DNA of 64,000 nt. Origin: Coix lacryma-jobi var. lacryma-jobi (Eukaryota > Streptophyta > Magnoliopsida > Poales > Poaceae). Shown here in pieces: positions 23,841 through 35,127 of the stretch (the stretch's first letter is position 1; every line of letters starts with the position of its first letter). The notes below the pieces were generated by a model. The model was not told the DNA's origin. It worked only from the letters and a program-made list of their open reading frames with translations, and did no database searches. The stretch lies in assembly GCA_009763385.1 (NCBI GenBank), contig CM019822.1, positions 14,752,252 to 14,816,251 on the forward strand. Direction: 5' to 3'. Both the position numbers and the translations under genes were made by a program.

Positions 23841-24788
23841 ATGTCATCTCTGACCGCAGTTAACAAACATAAGCTGATCTCTATGCAAAGTCAAGACCTG
23901 GGAAGAATGACGCAACGGCAGGACGCAACACAAGGACCAACCAACATGGAAGGAAGCCATAAAGAATAGTTACAGCAAGATTACATCCATGGAAGATTGA
24001 GACATGTGGATATGACCACTATTCATGGAGCAAAGAAAGCTGTGTATGGCATGATCCCAGTCAATTCGGTAACTGCCATGGTTCTTTTTGACCCCAGTGC
24101 CTCGCACTCGTTCATCTCTGTCAAATTTGTAGCTCGCCTGAAGATAAGGGAATGGCCAACAAAGAAGCTCATAGTAGTTCGTACACCAACTGGAGAAATT
24201 GAGACAAACCATGAATGCCGAGATGTTAGAGTCCAGATAAAGGAGAGTGAATTCATAGTGAAGCTGAATGTTTTGGAACTCTCAGGAATCGATGTTATCC
24301 TTGGACATGGATGGTTAAGGAGTCGTAAAAGTGAGGTCAATTATTCCCGACGTTCAGTGTTTTTAAGAACACCATCAGGCGAAAGGATTGAATATCGAGG
24401 TATGCCATTATCACCCAATGAATGTGAAACAAGTCTGTTGGAAGGTAGCAGTAGTAAGATGCAAGAGGTTCAGGATCGATGTTTTTGTTGCAAGCATTAT
24501 GGGAATTCTTGTCTTCAAGAGATGTCAACCAAGGATGAGGTCAAAGCGAACCCAAGTGGTGAAGACAAGGAAGATAAGAAAAGGAAAGCAAATTCATTCG
24601 AGTCACCGTTAATACATCACCAACAGTTGAGTTCTACTCCAGTATCACATCCAGTTTCAACCTTTAGTCAGACAAGCCTAGATCAGAAGCATGTAGAAGC
24701 ACCTCCAGTAAAGAATTTTCCACATGAGGTTTACATAGATGGATGGACAATCACCTACAAAGAATTCCAAACCACGGAAGCGAGTTAA
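23841..24788 (+). pseudogene. D: gag scrap and retroviral-type protease
   Basis: An ATG at 23841 opens a 42-codon frame ending in TAG at 23967-23969. The same frame continues with GRLRHVDMTTIHGAKKAV and a protease: MVLFDPSASHSFISVKFV, VRTPTGEIETNHECRDV, FIVKLNVLELSGIDVILGHGWL. In Tekay/Del proteases the active site is FDSGASHSFI; here DSG has become DPS, so catalysis is unlikely. The frame goes on for some 110 residues (PLSPNE onward, Lys/Ser-rich) with no family I recognise and stops at 24788. Gag capsid is missing. Confidence 0.75.
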
Positions 24789-25041
24789 GAAGCAGAATAA
24801 ACTGGTAAAAGTCAATCCTCTGAGTCAGCAAGATGGCAACACATCAAACAACACTTCTACCATAGCAGATCCAGCCAAAGGAAGATGTTATCATTGCCAA
24901 CAGGAAGGACATTACGTCAGATCTTGCCCCAATAAGATCAACAGTCGACTCATGGAAGTAGCCAGAGCCCAGTCACTACAGAGTAGCCATCCACATGTGA
25001 TGTCAGTGCCTGAGGCAAAGGAAGTCCCTGATAACCGATGA
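24739..25041 (+). pseudogene. D: CCHC zinc-knuckle fragment
   Basis: A second frame encodes a basic stretch (KPRKRVKKQNKLVKVNP) and the knuckle CYHCQQEGHYVRSCPNK. In chromoviruses the Gag knuckle lies upstream of protease; here it lies downstream and in another frame. The internal region is therefore rearranged or assembled from pieces. Confidence 0.7.
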
Positions 25042-26244
25042 CAAATGAAGAGTGCACAAGAGAAGCTGCCCTTGATGTTCTTGCAGATGTATCGTGTTCT
25101 AGTAGTTCTTGAGCCCTTATGTAATGAAACATTAGTCACGAAGTTAAGTCAAGTCCTTGGCCCATGTGTGGCTTGTGAACCTGTGATGTTTGTTGCTTGT
25201 CCTTATGATGATGGTTGTTTTGCATCTTTGTAATGAGTGCAATGATTTTGTGGGTTTCTTCACAAACTCATTTAGGTTTAGTTGATAGGTTATATGCATA
25301 GATAGTAGGGGTTTTGCTCTTCTCTTGTCTTCCCTATCCTGTCTTTTTGGAGCAGTCTGTCTTTATCAGCTTATATCTCTGTTTATGAATGATCAAAAAT
25401 CATGGAATAATTCTGGACACAAGTAGACTTCATGATCTTTCTCTGAGCGCAAGAACCACCCTGTAGCTGTTATGGTTTTGGAGTTATGAAATTCACAAGT
25501 TGATGCGCCCGTGCTATCTGGAATCTGGAATGGTTTCTGTTGTCTACTGTTTTCGACGATCTTAACTACAGAATCTGGAAAAGTGTTCTAACATGAAAAG
25601 TTGTAGAGGATTTCAAAGCTTCCAGAAAGGGAAACTGCAACTTCATTGGATAAGCAGAGCTCGAGTTATGGCTGTTTTACTGCACTGCTGTTTTGCTACT
25701 CGCGAGAAATTTCAGAATTCTTGTTCTTACCTTTACATATGAGTTTCTCTGGGATATCAGAAGTTGGTATGGCTGTCAACATGCTGGAAATAATATGTAA
25801 GCTACCCTTGGTACCCCTAGTTCAACCCTTTTTAAGGGGGGTAGTCAAGATAAAAGAGTCACAAGAAGAAGGTTTTCTCACATCCTAGTGTTTCTCTGCG
25901 AGGTGTTATCTCTATGGTTGAAAAGTCACTTTCAAGAGCAGTTATCTTCTTGCATGAGTTTGGTAACATGTTGGATTGTTTTCAAGAAGCTCAAGTATGC
26001 ATAAAGTTTGATCTTTGTTTCAAGATGAGAGTCGATCTTCAACATACCCAGGACAAGTTGGTTTTGACCATCTACAAGTCAATTCTACGAAGACTCAGGA
26101 AGCCTCACTGCTACACAGATCATGATAAGAACGATGAAGTTACTCGAGAAAGTGCGGATGAAAGTTCAAAGCCAGAGTATCTCTATCTCTTTGTTCTTCT
26201 TCTTCCGAATCTCGAGGACGAGATTCTTTTAAGGGGGGTAGATT
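25042..26244 (+). other. D: non-coding 3' internal region with two PPT-like tracts
   Basis: No domain is recognisable. A PPT at 26231-26244 (AAGGGGGGTAGATT) precedes the right LTR. A near copy, TTTAAGGGGGGTAG, lies inside at about 25831-25844 without an LTR after it. CTCGAGGACGAGAT at about 26212-26225 matches the end of chromovirus pol next to the PPT. Confidence 0.7.
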
Positions 26245-29038
26245 TGTCACACCCTGAAATTTGCAATTCTTAAATTAGAATTAATATGATTTATTCATGA
26301 ATTTTTGTGCTCATAAAATATAGGGAAATAAAAATTTTCTCTCTAAATTAAAATTTATCCTAGGGTTTAGAAACATGTTTGTGCATTCATGTTGGAGCAT
26401 TTGAGTTTTTGAGATGTATGGTTTTGACCAAAACTCAAAACGAATTCAAACTTGTTTGAAAATAGTTTTGGAAACCTGGTTTAAATAAAAGAAAAGCCTT
26501 TCTTTCTCCTCACCCCTCCCTTCTTCATTTCTGGCCCGAGCCGGCCCAGCTGGCCCGCTTCCCTCCCTCTCAGCTTTCCCGCCGACGCCCTCTTCCCCGG
26601 CGGCCCGTTTCCCTCCCCTCCCTTCATTTTTGGGCCGCACTCTCCTCGTCGGCCCATTCCCCGCACCTGCCGAGTCCCCGCACGCGCGCGGCCCTGTCTC
26701 GCTGACATCTGGGCTCCACCTGGCAGCCTCCCAGCGACGCCCGCGTTCGCCTCCTTTCTCTCGCTGCCGACGCGCCCCACCTGTCAGCCGCGTCATCGTC
26801 TTCCATGAGCCCGACTCAAGCACGAGTCCTCCCCCGACCCGAGCCCTTGCCGATCGCTCCGCGTCTCTTTCTTTGCCCTGTTGACCGAACCAAACCCTCC
26901 TATAAGACTTCGAGCACCCGCCGTCTTTTCCATATTCGGCAATTTCGAGCCTCGTGCCCTAAACCCTAGTGACCGAAAGCTCCGCCGCTCGTTGGATCCG
27001 CGTCGCCGTCGACCTCTCACTCTGGTGTGTTTCCATTCCCGTAAACGGCACCCCAAGCTCCGCGGTGTATCCCCGAGTCCAGTGAGGTGTTTCTTTTCCT
27101 TTTTCTCCCTCGGATTGGTGCCTTAATCGCTCGTCGTCGTTTTACAGAGCTCCGTCGTCCGCTTCGCTGCGCGATTCACCGCCACTGAGCCGTCTCCATC
27201 CCTGTTTTTGCCCCAGGTAAGATCGCCGTGAGCTCCTCGTCCGATTGGTGCCCCTCCCGTGGTCTCTACTGCCTTCTAGCGCAAAACCGAGTCCCCGCCG
27301 CCGTCTCCGGCGATGGCGCCGCCGCAAGCCGCCGCTGGCTCTGTTTTCTCCGGCGTCAGCGCCGCCTTTCCCCCTCCTCGTCTAATCTTGACCGCACGCT
27401 CCAGATCCATCGGCCACCGATGGCCGATACCCCTTCGGCCGGTCATTTTGCAAATAAACCCTTACACGTTTTTGGTCTCAACCCGCGCTCCATATCACAC
27501 TGTTCTTTGAGTCTGCGAAAACTTTCAATCTAGCCCCTGCGTTTTCACCCAAATGAGGCGCAGTCCAGCCAGTTTTCGAATTTCGTTTTATTTATTCTAA
27601 ATCTGCAAATTCGAGTTGATTTATTTACAAAACTACCACTGACTTAAAACCCCTATAACTTCTTCGTTTTAACTCCGATTTAATCCGTTCAACTTGCGTT
27701 AGATTCGTTTCGAAAAGTTCTTTTAAACTATATAACTTTCAATACTGTTTTTCATAATTAAAATTTGAGTTAAATCTAATCTAGTAATTAGTGTCTTTAA
27801 TCTTGTTTAGTTCATATCTTTTTCGTTATAGCTCCGTTTAGCGTGATCTTCGCGTCCGTGTGATCGTGGTAAATCGTAGATCTGTTTTTAAAACTCTTTA
27901 TCTTGTTTTCTTATGTTTGATGTACTGTTCTAATAATAGGCTATGTTTGCTATTGCATGATTGCTTTTGGATGCATGTGTGGTGTTTTGTGATCGTATGT
28001 CCAGTCGGTGAGTTATACGTTGGTGATCAAGAAGAGGTTCGTGATCTAGAGATCGAGATCAAGAGTCAACCTTTGGAAATCTACAAGTCAACAGAAGAAG
28101 GATCTTGAGTTTAAGGCAAGTATAGCAATCGAGTGTTCTTTTCGCAATCATGATCATGTTACTTAATTAATGTATGCATCGAATGATAAAAATGACTTAT
28201 TAGCAACTTAAGAAATTATCTGTACGAGCACCTTCGGGATTTACAGTGCAACTGTTGGGGGTTATATGGCTCTGGCTTTAGCTCAGTATGAGGACCTTTT
28301 CTAGCTTGTTAGTGGTTACCCGAAAGGGCGCGAAGGCGCTTGACGAGCTGGATTTAGGGCGGCTACTTTCACCTTGCCTGCGTGGCCGCAAGGTTGAGAG
28401 ACCCTTCTTCCCCTTGCCTTAAGACCTAGAGGCCCTAACTTGTTAGACGAACCTTTGAAAGGCTTCATCGTGAACCCTGCCGACCTTCCTTGGTAGTGGG
28501 TTAAGAGGCTGATCACCTCGGGCGAAAGGGCAATTCACGTCTCGCAGTGAAAGTGTACACCTTTGCGCAAAGTTTATTAAACTGATATATCAGCCTTGCT
28601 CAAGGACACGAGCGGCCTTGAAGACTTTTACATTTATGACTTATGTTGGTTAACATGTTCATTATTTAACGTTTTATGCAATTCATTATTTATGTTACAT
28701 TGATCATGAAACTTGGGATCTATATCACTTGTTGCTATACTTGTGGAGTTCGACATGGACTCACTCTTGCTTTTCCCCACACCTCAGAGAGTTAAGCTTT
28801 GGAGAAGCTTAGGCTTGTGGTCAACCAGTCAGTTGTTCCCTGTGAAGTGGTGTCTCCATCTGAAGATCGGAGTGTCTTTCCGCTGTCTGCTCCTTAAGGT
28901 TATGTTCTTTGTGTTTATACGTTATATATGAGCATTGTCTTTCGATATTACCCTTTATTTGTAGCTATATGTGAGATTTGACTTCCTGGGCTCACATATG
29001 GTGTATACCTGGTTTTGTTCTTAAAACCGGGTGTGACA
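26245..29038 (+). repeat. 3' LTR of element D
   Basis: This 2794-bp LTR is paired with 20797-23588. It shows few substitutions and a handful of one- to three-base indels. The same core and GC-rich part are present. Confidence 0.93.
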
Positions 29039-29701
29039 GCGCACGGCGGCGCCATGGGTGGGGTTCGAGAACTCGCGTTCCGAGGGCTCCCGGCTTCGGT
29101 GGGCTGCGTGGATAGCATCAGAGCGGAGCGGGGAAGACGGCGAGCACGTTGGTGGGCTCGGTTTTAGCAGAGGGGCTCACCATGACGAGGACGGTGGTGG
29201 AGTGGATCTGGAGAGGGAAAACACACTGTGAGCTCGATTTCGCGCTTACGAAACAAAGGAAAGTGGCATGGGGCTCCTTGGGTGGCCGCGGCGTCACCTG
29301 GAGAGGCTCGGATGGGGCTCAAGGCGGCCGATGAAGGCTCTGCGACAGCGGTGCAGCGAGGGGGTGCGAGCGGGGTTCGAGGGGAAGGTCTTGGGGCTTC
29401 GTCCCAGGCTTTATAGGGCTCGGAGAGGAGCAGAGGCGGCCGGGAGTGCTCCACCGAGGGCCGATTGATGGCCGAGTGGCCTTGAATGCCACCCCGCGGC
29501 GGTTACGGGAGGGGAGAAGGCGGCGGCGGCGCGAACGCCGAGCGACGCGGGGTAGGAGAAGGGTCCGTCGCTGACGGGTGGGGCTAGGGTGGCAGGCGGG
29601 GTCGGCGCGGCTGACACGCGGGGCCGAGCCATCAGCGGGCGAGGGCGATCGAGCGGGCGCTGTGCGCGAGCGGGCTGCGGGCGAGCGGAGTGGGCCGCGG
29701 C
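29039..29701 (-). repeat. E 3' LTR, segment 2
   Basis: This GC-rich piece between D and F matches 47691-48351. It begins with D's duplicated GCGCA and ends with the first GCGGC of F. A minus-strand TATA-like CCTATAAAG (near 29409-29417; 48055-48063 in the other LTR) marks the E promoter. Frames on both strands are composition artefacts. Confidence 0.88.
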
Positions 29702-32700
29702 TGTAACACCCCTGGTGTTAAGTCCTAATTAAAATTTTAATTAATATGTTTAGTATGCATAATCATCTGGCATCATGGCATAAAGCATTTCATCTTTTAA
29801 GTACAAATGTGATGCTTCATATGTTTTGCTTGAGTGTTGCATGATCTTGTGTGATGCTTTGATAAGTGTGAGTAGAAAACTTAAATTTTCTATGCTCTTT
29901 TTTGTTCCCTTCTATATAAGTCAAAAAGTATGTCAAATTTCAAAAGGAATTAAAAAGCAAAGTTGTAGCTCTTGTTGAGAGGGACAACTTTGGTATTCAA
30001 AGTTTTTCAAGTTTTCTTTTGAAATCAAAAGTAATTTTGAATCTAAGTTTGAATGCTTTTTAAATTCAAAATGTGATTTCAAAATCTAGGCAGATTTTGG
30101 TTGTGCTCCTTAAATGAAAGTTGTAGATCCTAATTTTTGGAACAACTTTCATGTTGGGAGTTTTTCCTGTTGTATAATGTTTTTGGGAGAAATAGGGGAA
30201 AGAAGATCTAGATGTTCTCTGGTGAGCAGTAACCGGGGGTGATAAGCTCTTACCCCTGTTCATGGCGGTGACCGGCCGAGCCAGATTCGTGACGCCAGCA
30301 CGATGGGCGTCGTCCTCTCTCGAATGCGCTCGTGCACGTCTCCGTGGCGAGGTGAAGCAGCTGCTGGCGCTCTCTTTTGCACCGTGGCGTCTTCTCTCGT
30401 GCTTGCCGTTGTCGTTGCGCCACCACAGCACCGACGTGCTCCTCTCTGTCCCAATCTAGAATTCACGGTGAACCAAACATCCTCATCCAAGTTTGGCCAC
30501 AAATATAAGTTCCTTTCTTCCTTGCGCACCTCCGGAAACTCTCACTTCTAACTCTTCTGTCTCAGAGAGCTAGAGCTCGCAGTTCTTCTTCCCGCCGGGT
30601 GAAAAGCTCCGACGAGCTCGATTCCACCGTGGCCCGCTCAACTGGGCTTCCCTCTGTGCTCTTTATCCTGTGTTTTTGTTTTATCTTGGCCCCAGAGAAC
30701 TCATCGGCTCGATGGTTCCCTGTTTGATGCTCAGGACTCGCCGGAACAACGTCGTCTTCGCCGGAGTTCTCCGCCGGAGGCCACTGCTCCGTGGAACTCT
30801 TCCCTCCGTGCAACCTCTGCTTAAACCAGTTACACCAACAGCATCAGGGTGAGCTGCTAGACCTTCCTAGCCTCTCCGTTTGCTTGCTACCGGCCTAGGT
30901 TCGCCGGAGCAGGTCTAGCCGAGATCCGATCCGCCGCCGTGCGTGGCCAGACTCAACCCGAGTGGTAGAGTGTAGGGTTGAGGGCTCAATCGACTGCGGC
31001 TGTCTTGCCGGTGTTGATGCTCGCGTCAGCCGAGTCTCTAATGGCCGGAGATGGCCGGCGTAAGATTCGCCGCCGCTCGGTGCGCCGTCGTTCACGCCGG
31101 CCATGGTCGAGGACCTTCTTGTTGTAAAGATGAAAAGTTCCAGGGTGTTGGATGCAAAGCCCCAGGCTCAGGTGAATAGCGCCTTGGACTGCGGGTTAGT
31201 TTCGCGAAAGCCAAAGGGCTTTTCTGCAAAGCTGTCAGGGCGCACCGTCTCGCTCGAGCCAGGTTCCGAGCGGGCGTGTGGACACGTGTCCCCCGTCTCG
31301 AGCTATGCCTCGAGCAGGCGCCTCCTCCGCTTCGCTCGAGCCAAGCCTCGGGCGAACGTGTTCATCGTTCCGCCCGAGCTAGGCCTCGGACGGTAGAGGG
31401 TTTTCCGTCTCGCCCGAGCCGAGAGTCAGGCCTCGGGCAGGCGTCTGGTGTTTATCGTTTCAGCCGAGCTAGGCCTCGGACGGACGAGCCTTTTTCCGCC
31501 TCGCCCGAGCCGAGGGTCAGGCCTCGGACGAGTGTTTAGTGTTTATCGTCTCGGTCGAGCCAGGCCTCGAGCGGACCCTCGGGCGTAGCCTCGCTCGCGC
31601 CGAGCCTCGAGCGAACGCAACCGCACCTGCCGCTGTGCGCTTGCGCGCACGCTGGGCGCTTGGTTTGGGGCCGAAAGCCCAGTTTGGGTCGTTAAGTTTT
31701 CTTTTTCTGGCTTTATACAGTAATCAGTTTTGTTGTTTTTTTTGCTATAATTAATCTATAGCTCTGTTAATTATGAAATTTGACATGATAGATGATAGCA
31801 TGTCTGTGCTAATATAAAAATTATGAAACTTGTGTTTTGAGTACTTTTGCTATGGTCATTAAATCTGTACTTTTAATTAATAAATGCAACTTTGGTGATT
31901 TATGTAATTTTATGTGTTTCTCCAAAATCATGAAATTTGACATGTGAGTTTATATCTCTGATGTATAACTTCATGTTTAATGTCATCCCTGTTTGACCAA
32001 GTATGATTTGTGTATAAGTAAAAGCTAATTAGAATGGTTTATAAAATAAATAGAAATAGTTGATCCTGTAGATTTGTGTGACTTTTTGGAATTGTTTGAC
32101 AACCAATGGGAAACTAGCAAGATTTGCTCCCTGGTTATGGGTTTCCTTTATGTTAATGATCTTCTGTTGCTTGTTAGATACATCACCATGTTTTCGGAAA
32201 ATAATAAAACTTGTTTAGTAATAATATATATAATAGCTAAAGTTGGTTTTGTTGGTCTGCAACTTTACCGCGAAGGAAAGTTGTATTTGACTTTCTTTAT
32301 CTTGTGTTCACCTCTGTTATGCATTTGAATTGTCCTGCACCTTAGCATACATCGCATGGTATCATACTGAGCATACATCATTTATCTACGTGTAGTATCC
32401 GAGAGAGTGTTGAAGTCGTGTTAATCAAGCTTTGGTGATCACCCTTGTCGAACAAGCCTCGGAAAGAGATTCTTGTTGGACAAGCTTCGTCGAAAGACTT
32501 AACTTCAAAGCAGCAAGGAACTAACTTGTGTCGATTTTTCTTGGATCCTATCTTCCCTGCAACAAAGGCAAGCCCCGGTGCATTTAACCTTTCTGTTTCT
32601 ATTGCAAAGTTTATACAATGATTTATCAACTGCATTTAAGTAATAGGAGTTGGATGACACCAGTAGTTGCATTACCAGTTGGTTACCTTTACCCTATCCT

Positions 32701-33846
32701 TGTTACCTATTTGTTTTTAAATGCTTAGCCAAGATGCACGGTGATGAGATTATCCTCCGCTTAGGCCTTGAGCAAACTAAGGGATGATGAGTCATCATTG
32801 TTAGGATACCTCTCTCAGGTACAAATTGTTAAATGGATGAAAAATGAATTTCAGACCAGACGGGAAACCGTTCATGGAAAGATGGCAGGCAGGGACTCCC
32901 TAGTCGTGCTAATCCCGTCTGTGTCAATTAGGAACCGTCCGTTGTTGGTCCTTGATCGAGAGCATGATAGTACCAATCACGGGATACGGGTTAGTATGTT
33001 GCAGGTTAGAGTCCTGCCATACAACGCCGTGGTGCTTTGGTATGTTGCAGGTTAGAGTCCTGCCATACAAATCACTTATGGTTGTGCAATATGTTGCAGG
33101 TTAGAGTCCTGCACCCATATTGTGTGATGGGAACCCCCAGCTGGGTAGATAAGCGGTTCGAATCGTCGTTGCCTCTACGATAAAAAGAGACTCGATCTCT
33201 GACTCTCAACGTAGAGTTTTCAAAAAACAAAGTTTTGGAATTGATGTGTTCATCCTAAAAGAGTACTTTTGACGGTATGTTTGGAAGGAAAAGAAGAATG
33301 TTTTGTTAAAAATGTTTATTCTGCAAAATTCCTTCTCTATTGCTATCCCTACTACATCCCTTAAAGTAGCATGACCTGAAGTCTTTCTGTTGACGGATAA
33401 CGTCTTGTTGAGTACTTTTGTACTCAGGGTTTGGTTAATCCCCTGTTGCAGGTTTCTTTAATAGGTGAGTTGATCATGATCATGTCAGTGGGCTTGACGT
33501 GATCTGAATGTCCTCTTCCAACTTAGGTACTCCGCCTAAGTGTGGTTTCATAATACTATTCTATTTCCACATACCAGTTATGTTTATGTAAAAGTAACTT
33601 GTTCATGGATTTGTAAAGTTTTTATCTCTTACTTCCGCACTCCGATAGTATTTTGTATCAACTGTCGTAATGTTGTAATTATTCTAACCTTCATGATGAT
33701 GATCCTGTGGTTCGTGGATAATTCGGGGTTCTCTCGGGGACATCCGACAGATCTTTCCAGTGATGTGGTACATGTGCACAGTCATTAGGGTCGGGGGGAG
33801 ACGATGACGTGGTCAGGTGGGCCACATTACGGGAGGTTCTGCCACA
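29702..33846 (+). repeat. F LTR 1
   Basis: This 4145-bp LTR starts TGTAACACCCCTGG and ends GAGGTTCTGCCACA. The first 2 kb is nearly identical to LTRs 2 and 3. The later part carries many one-base indels against both. It contains the GC-rich hairpin array (31240-31625) and the GTTGCAGGTTAGAGTCCTGC repeats (about 32995-33113). The 30-32 kb frames are repeated in all three LTRs and match no family I know. Confidence 0.92.
31240..31625 (+). repeat. GCCCGAG/CTCGGGC hairpin array in F LTRs
   Basis: Seven or so imperfect units of about 45-60 bp are of the form CTCGCCCGAGCC, spacer, GGCCTCGG(G/A)C. The same array is at about 36660-37045 and 42100-42485 in the other F LTRs. It resembles the array in solo LTR H (5087-5345), although the two LTRs do not otherwise align by eye. 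Confidence 0.75.
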
Positions 33847-35127
33847 GCAATGAATATGGTATAGGAGCAGGATTGTCATCAAGGAAAGACTGGTTGCAAC
33901 ATTACTTTCGAAAAAACTTCAAAATGATTTCTTAATCTAAAAGTTTTTGGAAGCAACAAATAAAAATAATCTTTCCCTAAGTTCTTCTTGCTAAAAGACT
34001 TCGTGGAAGACTCTACTGGCAACTCCAGCTGAAGACACTGAGATGGTCTCAACTCTTTACGAAGGTTAATGGAGAATCAACCTCCCTGTCAAATCATGAC
34101 CCGAAGAGTTTTTCAACATCCTGTTTGAGTCAATGAAGCTAAAGTGTAAAGTATAGCCCTATACCTAACTAACAGATGGAGAAAGAGATCTCCTAGCAGT
34201 GAGAGGTCGGATAGGACGAGCATATATCATATCATGCATAATGATTAAATGTGCTTCTTCTCTAAATTCTAAAAGCAGCTATGATCCCCGATAGCTGATC
34301 GTCCTTAGATTCTGTACCCTCATACTTATGTTCCATAAGTTCTGATCCTTGGGAACTTTTGGATATCTTGCATATACTCTACCACATAAAGTCAGAATCA
34401 GGGTAAATTTTTGGTTCCTAGATGTGGTGCCATGCCTTGAATTGGCACATACCAGTTGTTTGGTGTCGTGAAAACGGACGAATGGTGGTGAAAGTTACTA
34501 AAATTGTGTTCTTTGAAAGGACCTGATCTGTGGACCGGATATAAAAGCGTGGGAACCTGGAGTACCATGGATGGCCACCATAAGGCGTTGCTGCCGGGAG
34601 CTCGTTAATATCCAGGTCTATAATCATGATTCTTTCTAGTCACACGTTAAAGTGCTTTCATTCTGGACGGCCCGAAAGGGAGTTCAAAGCCACTTTCCTT
34701 GTAATTATAACCAACCTGCTTTGGTTATAATTTCTTTCTTTTTAAATGTGAGAGATAAGAAGTTGTGCTCTATTGTGGTGCCATGATTGGTAACCACAGT
34801 GCCGCGTCGGAACCTAGGGGATCGATGTGTCCGGATCACACTAGTTTCCACTGGGAGCGCGCAGGTATTGAGGTCTACAGTTATGATCCATTATAGCCGC
34901 CACTAATGTATGCTCTCTCTGGATGCTTGGTAATCTTTCTGCTCCACCCAGATATCTTCTACCCTGCTACTTGCAACCGTGATCTAATTCGGGTAATCCT
35001 GATGAACACCAAGTTGCCTTGTGAACTCCTTGTGAGTAAAACAAGTGTGACACTTTCCTTTTCTTTACTCAATCCCAACCGTTAAGTGCTTTTTTTAAAT
35101 CTCGGGACGAGATTTCTAGGGGAAGGC
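33847..35127 (+). other. F internal region 1
   Basis: The primer site is at 33857-33870 (TGGTATAGGAGCAG), followed by non-coding DNA. The PPT is shortened (GATTTCTAGGGGAAGG at 35111-35126) compared with copy 2. The frame seen at 39365-39574 in copy 2 is broken here by single-base indels. Confidence 0.8.

Larger units (their letters stand above)
20797..29038 (+). mobile_element. Tekay-like element D (non-autonomous)
   Basis: This 8.2-kb element lies between two GCGCA copies (20792-20796 and 29039-29043). The empty site is seen at 47688-47700 in E's other LTR. The LTRs are 2792 and 2794 bp and differ only by scattered changes, so the insertion is young. The internal region is about 2.66 kb with a protease remnant and a zinc knuckle but no RT, RNase H or integrase. 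The termini TGTCACACC and GGTGTGACA, the primer site and the sequence before the PPT fit Tekay/Del. Confidence 0.93.

Noticed and set aside
30240..31130. Possible captured host gene exon in the F LTR (GC-rich, gene-like composition)
   Set aside because: No frame with a recognisable protein; TATA-like and CT-rich context fits the LTR promoter and leader.
32768..33055. 95-codon frame found again at 38223 and 43627
   Set aside because: It recurs because the F LTRs are copies of each other. It starts without ATG, loses its start in copy 2, spans the GTTGCAGG repeats and matches no family I know.
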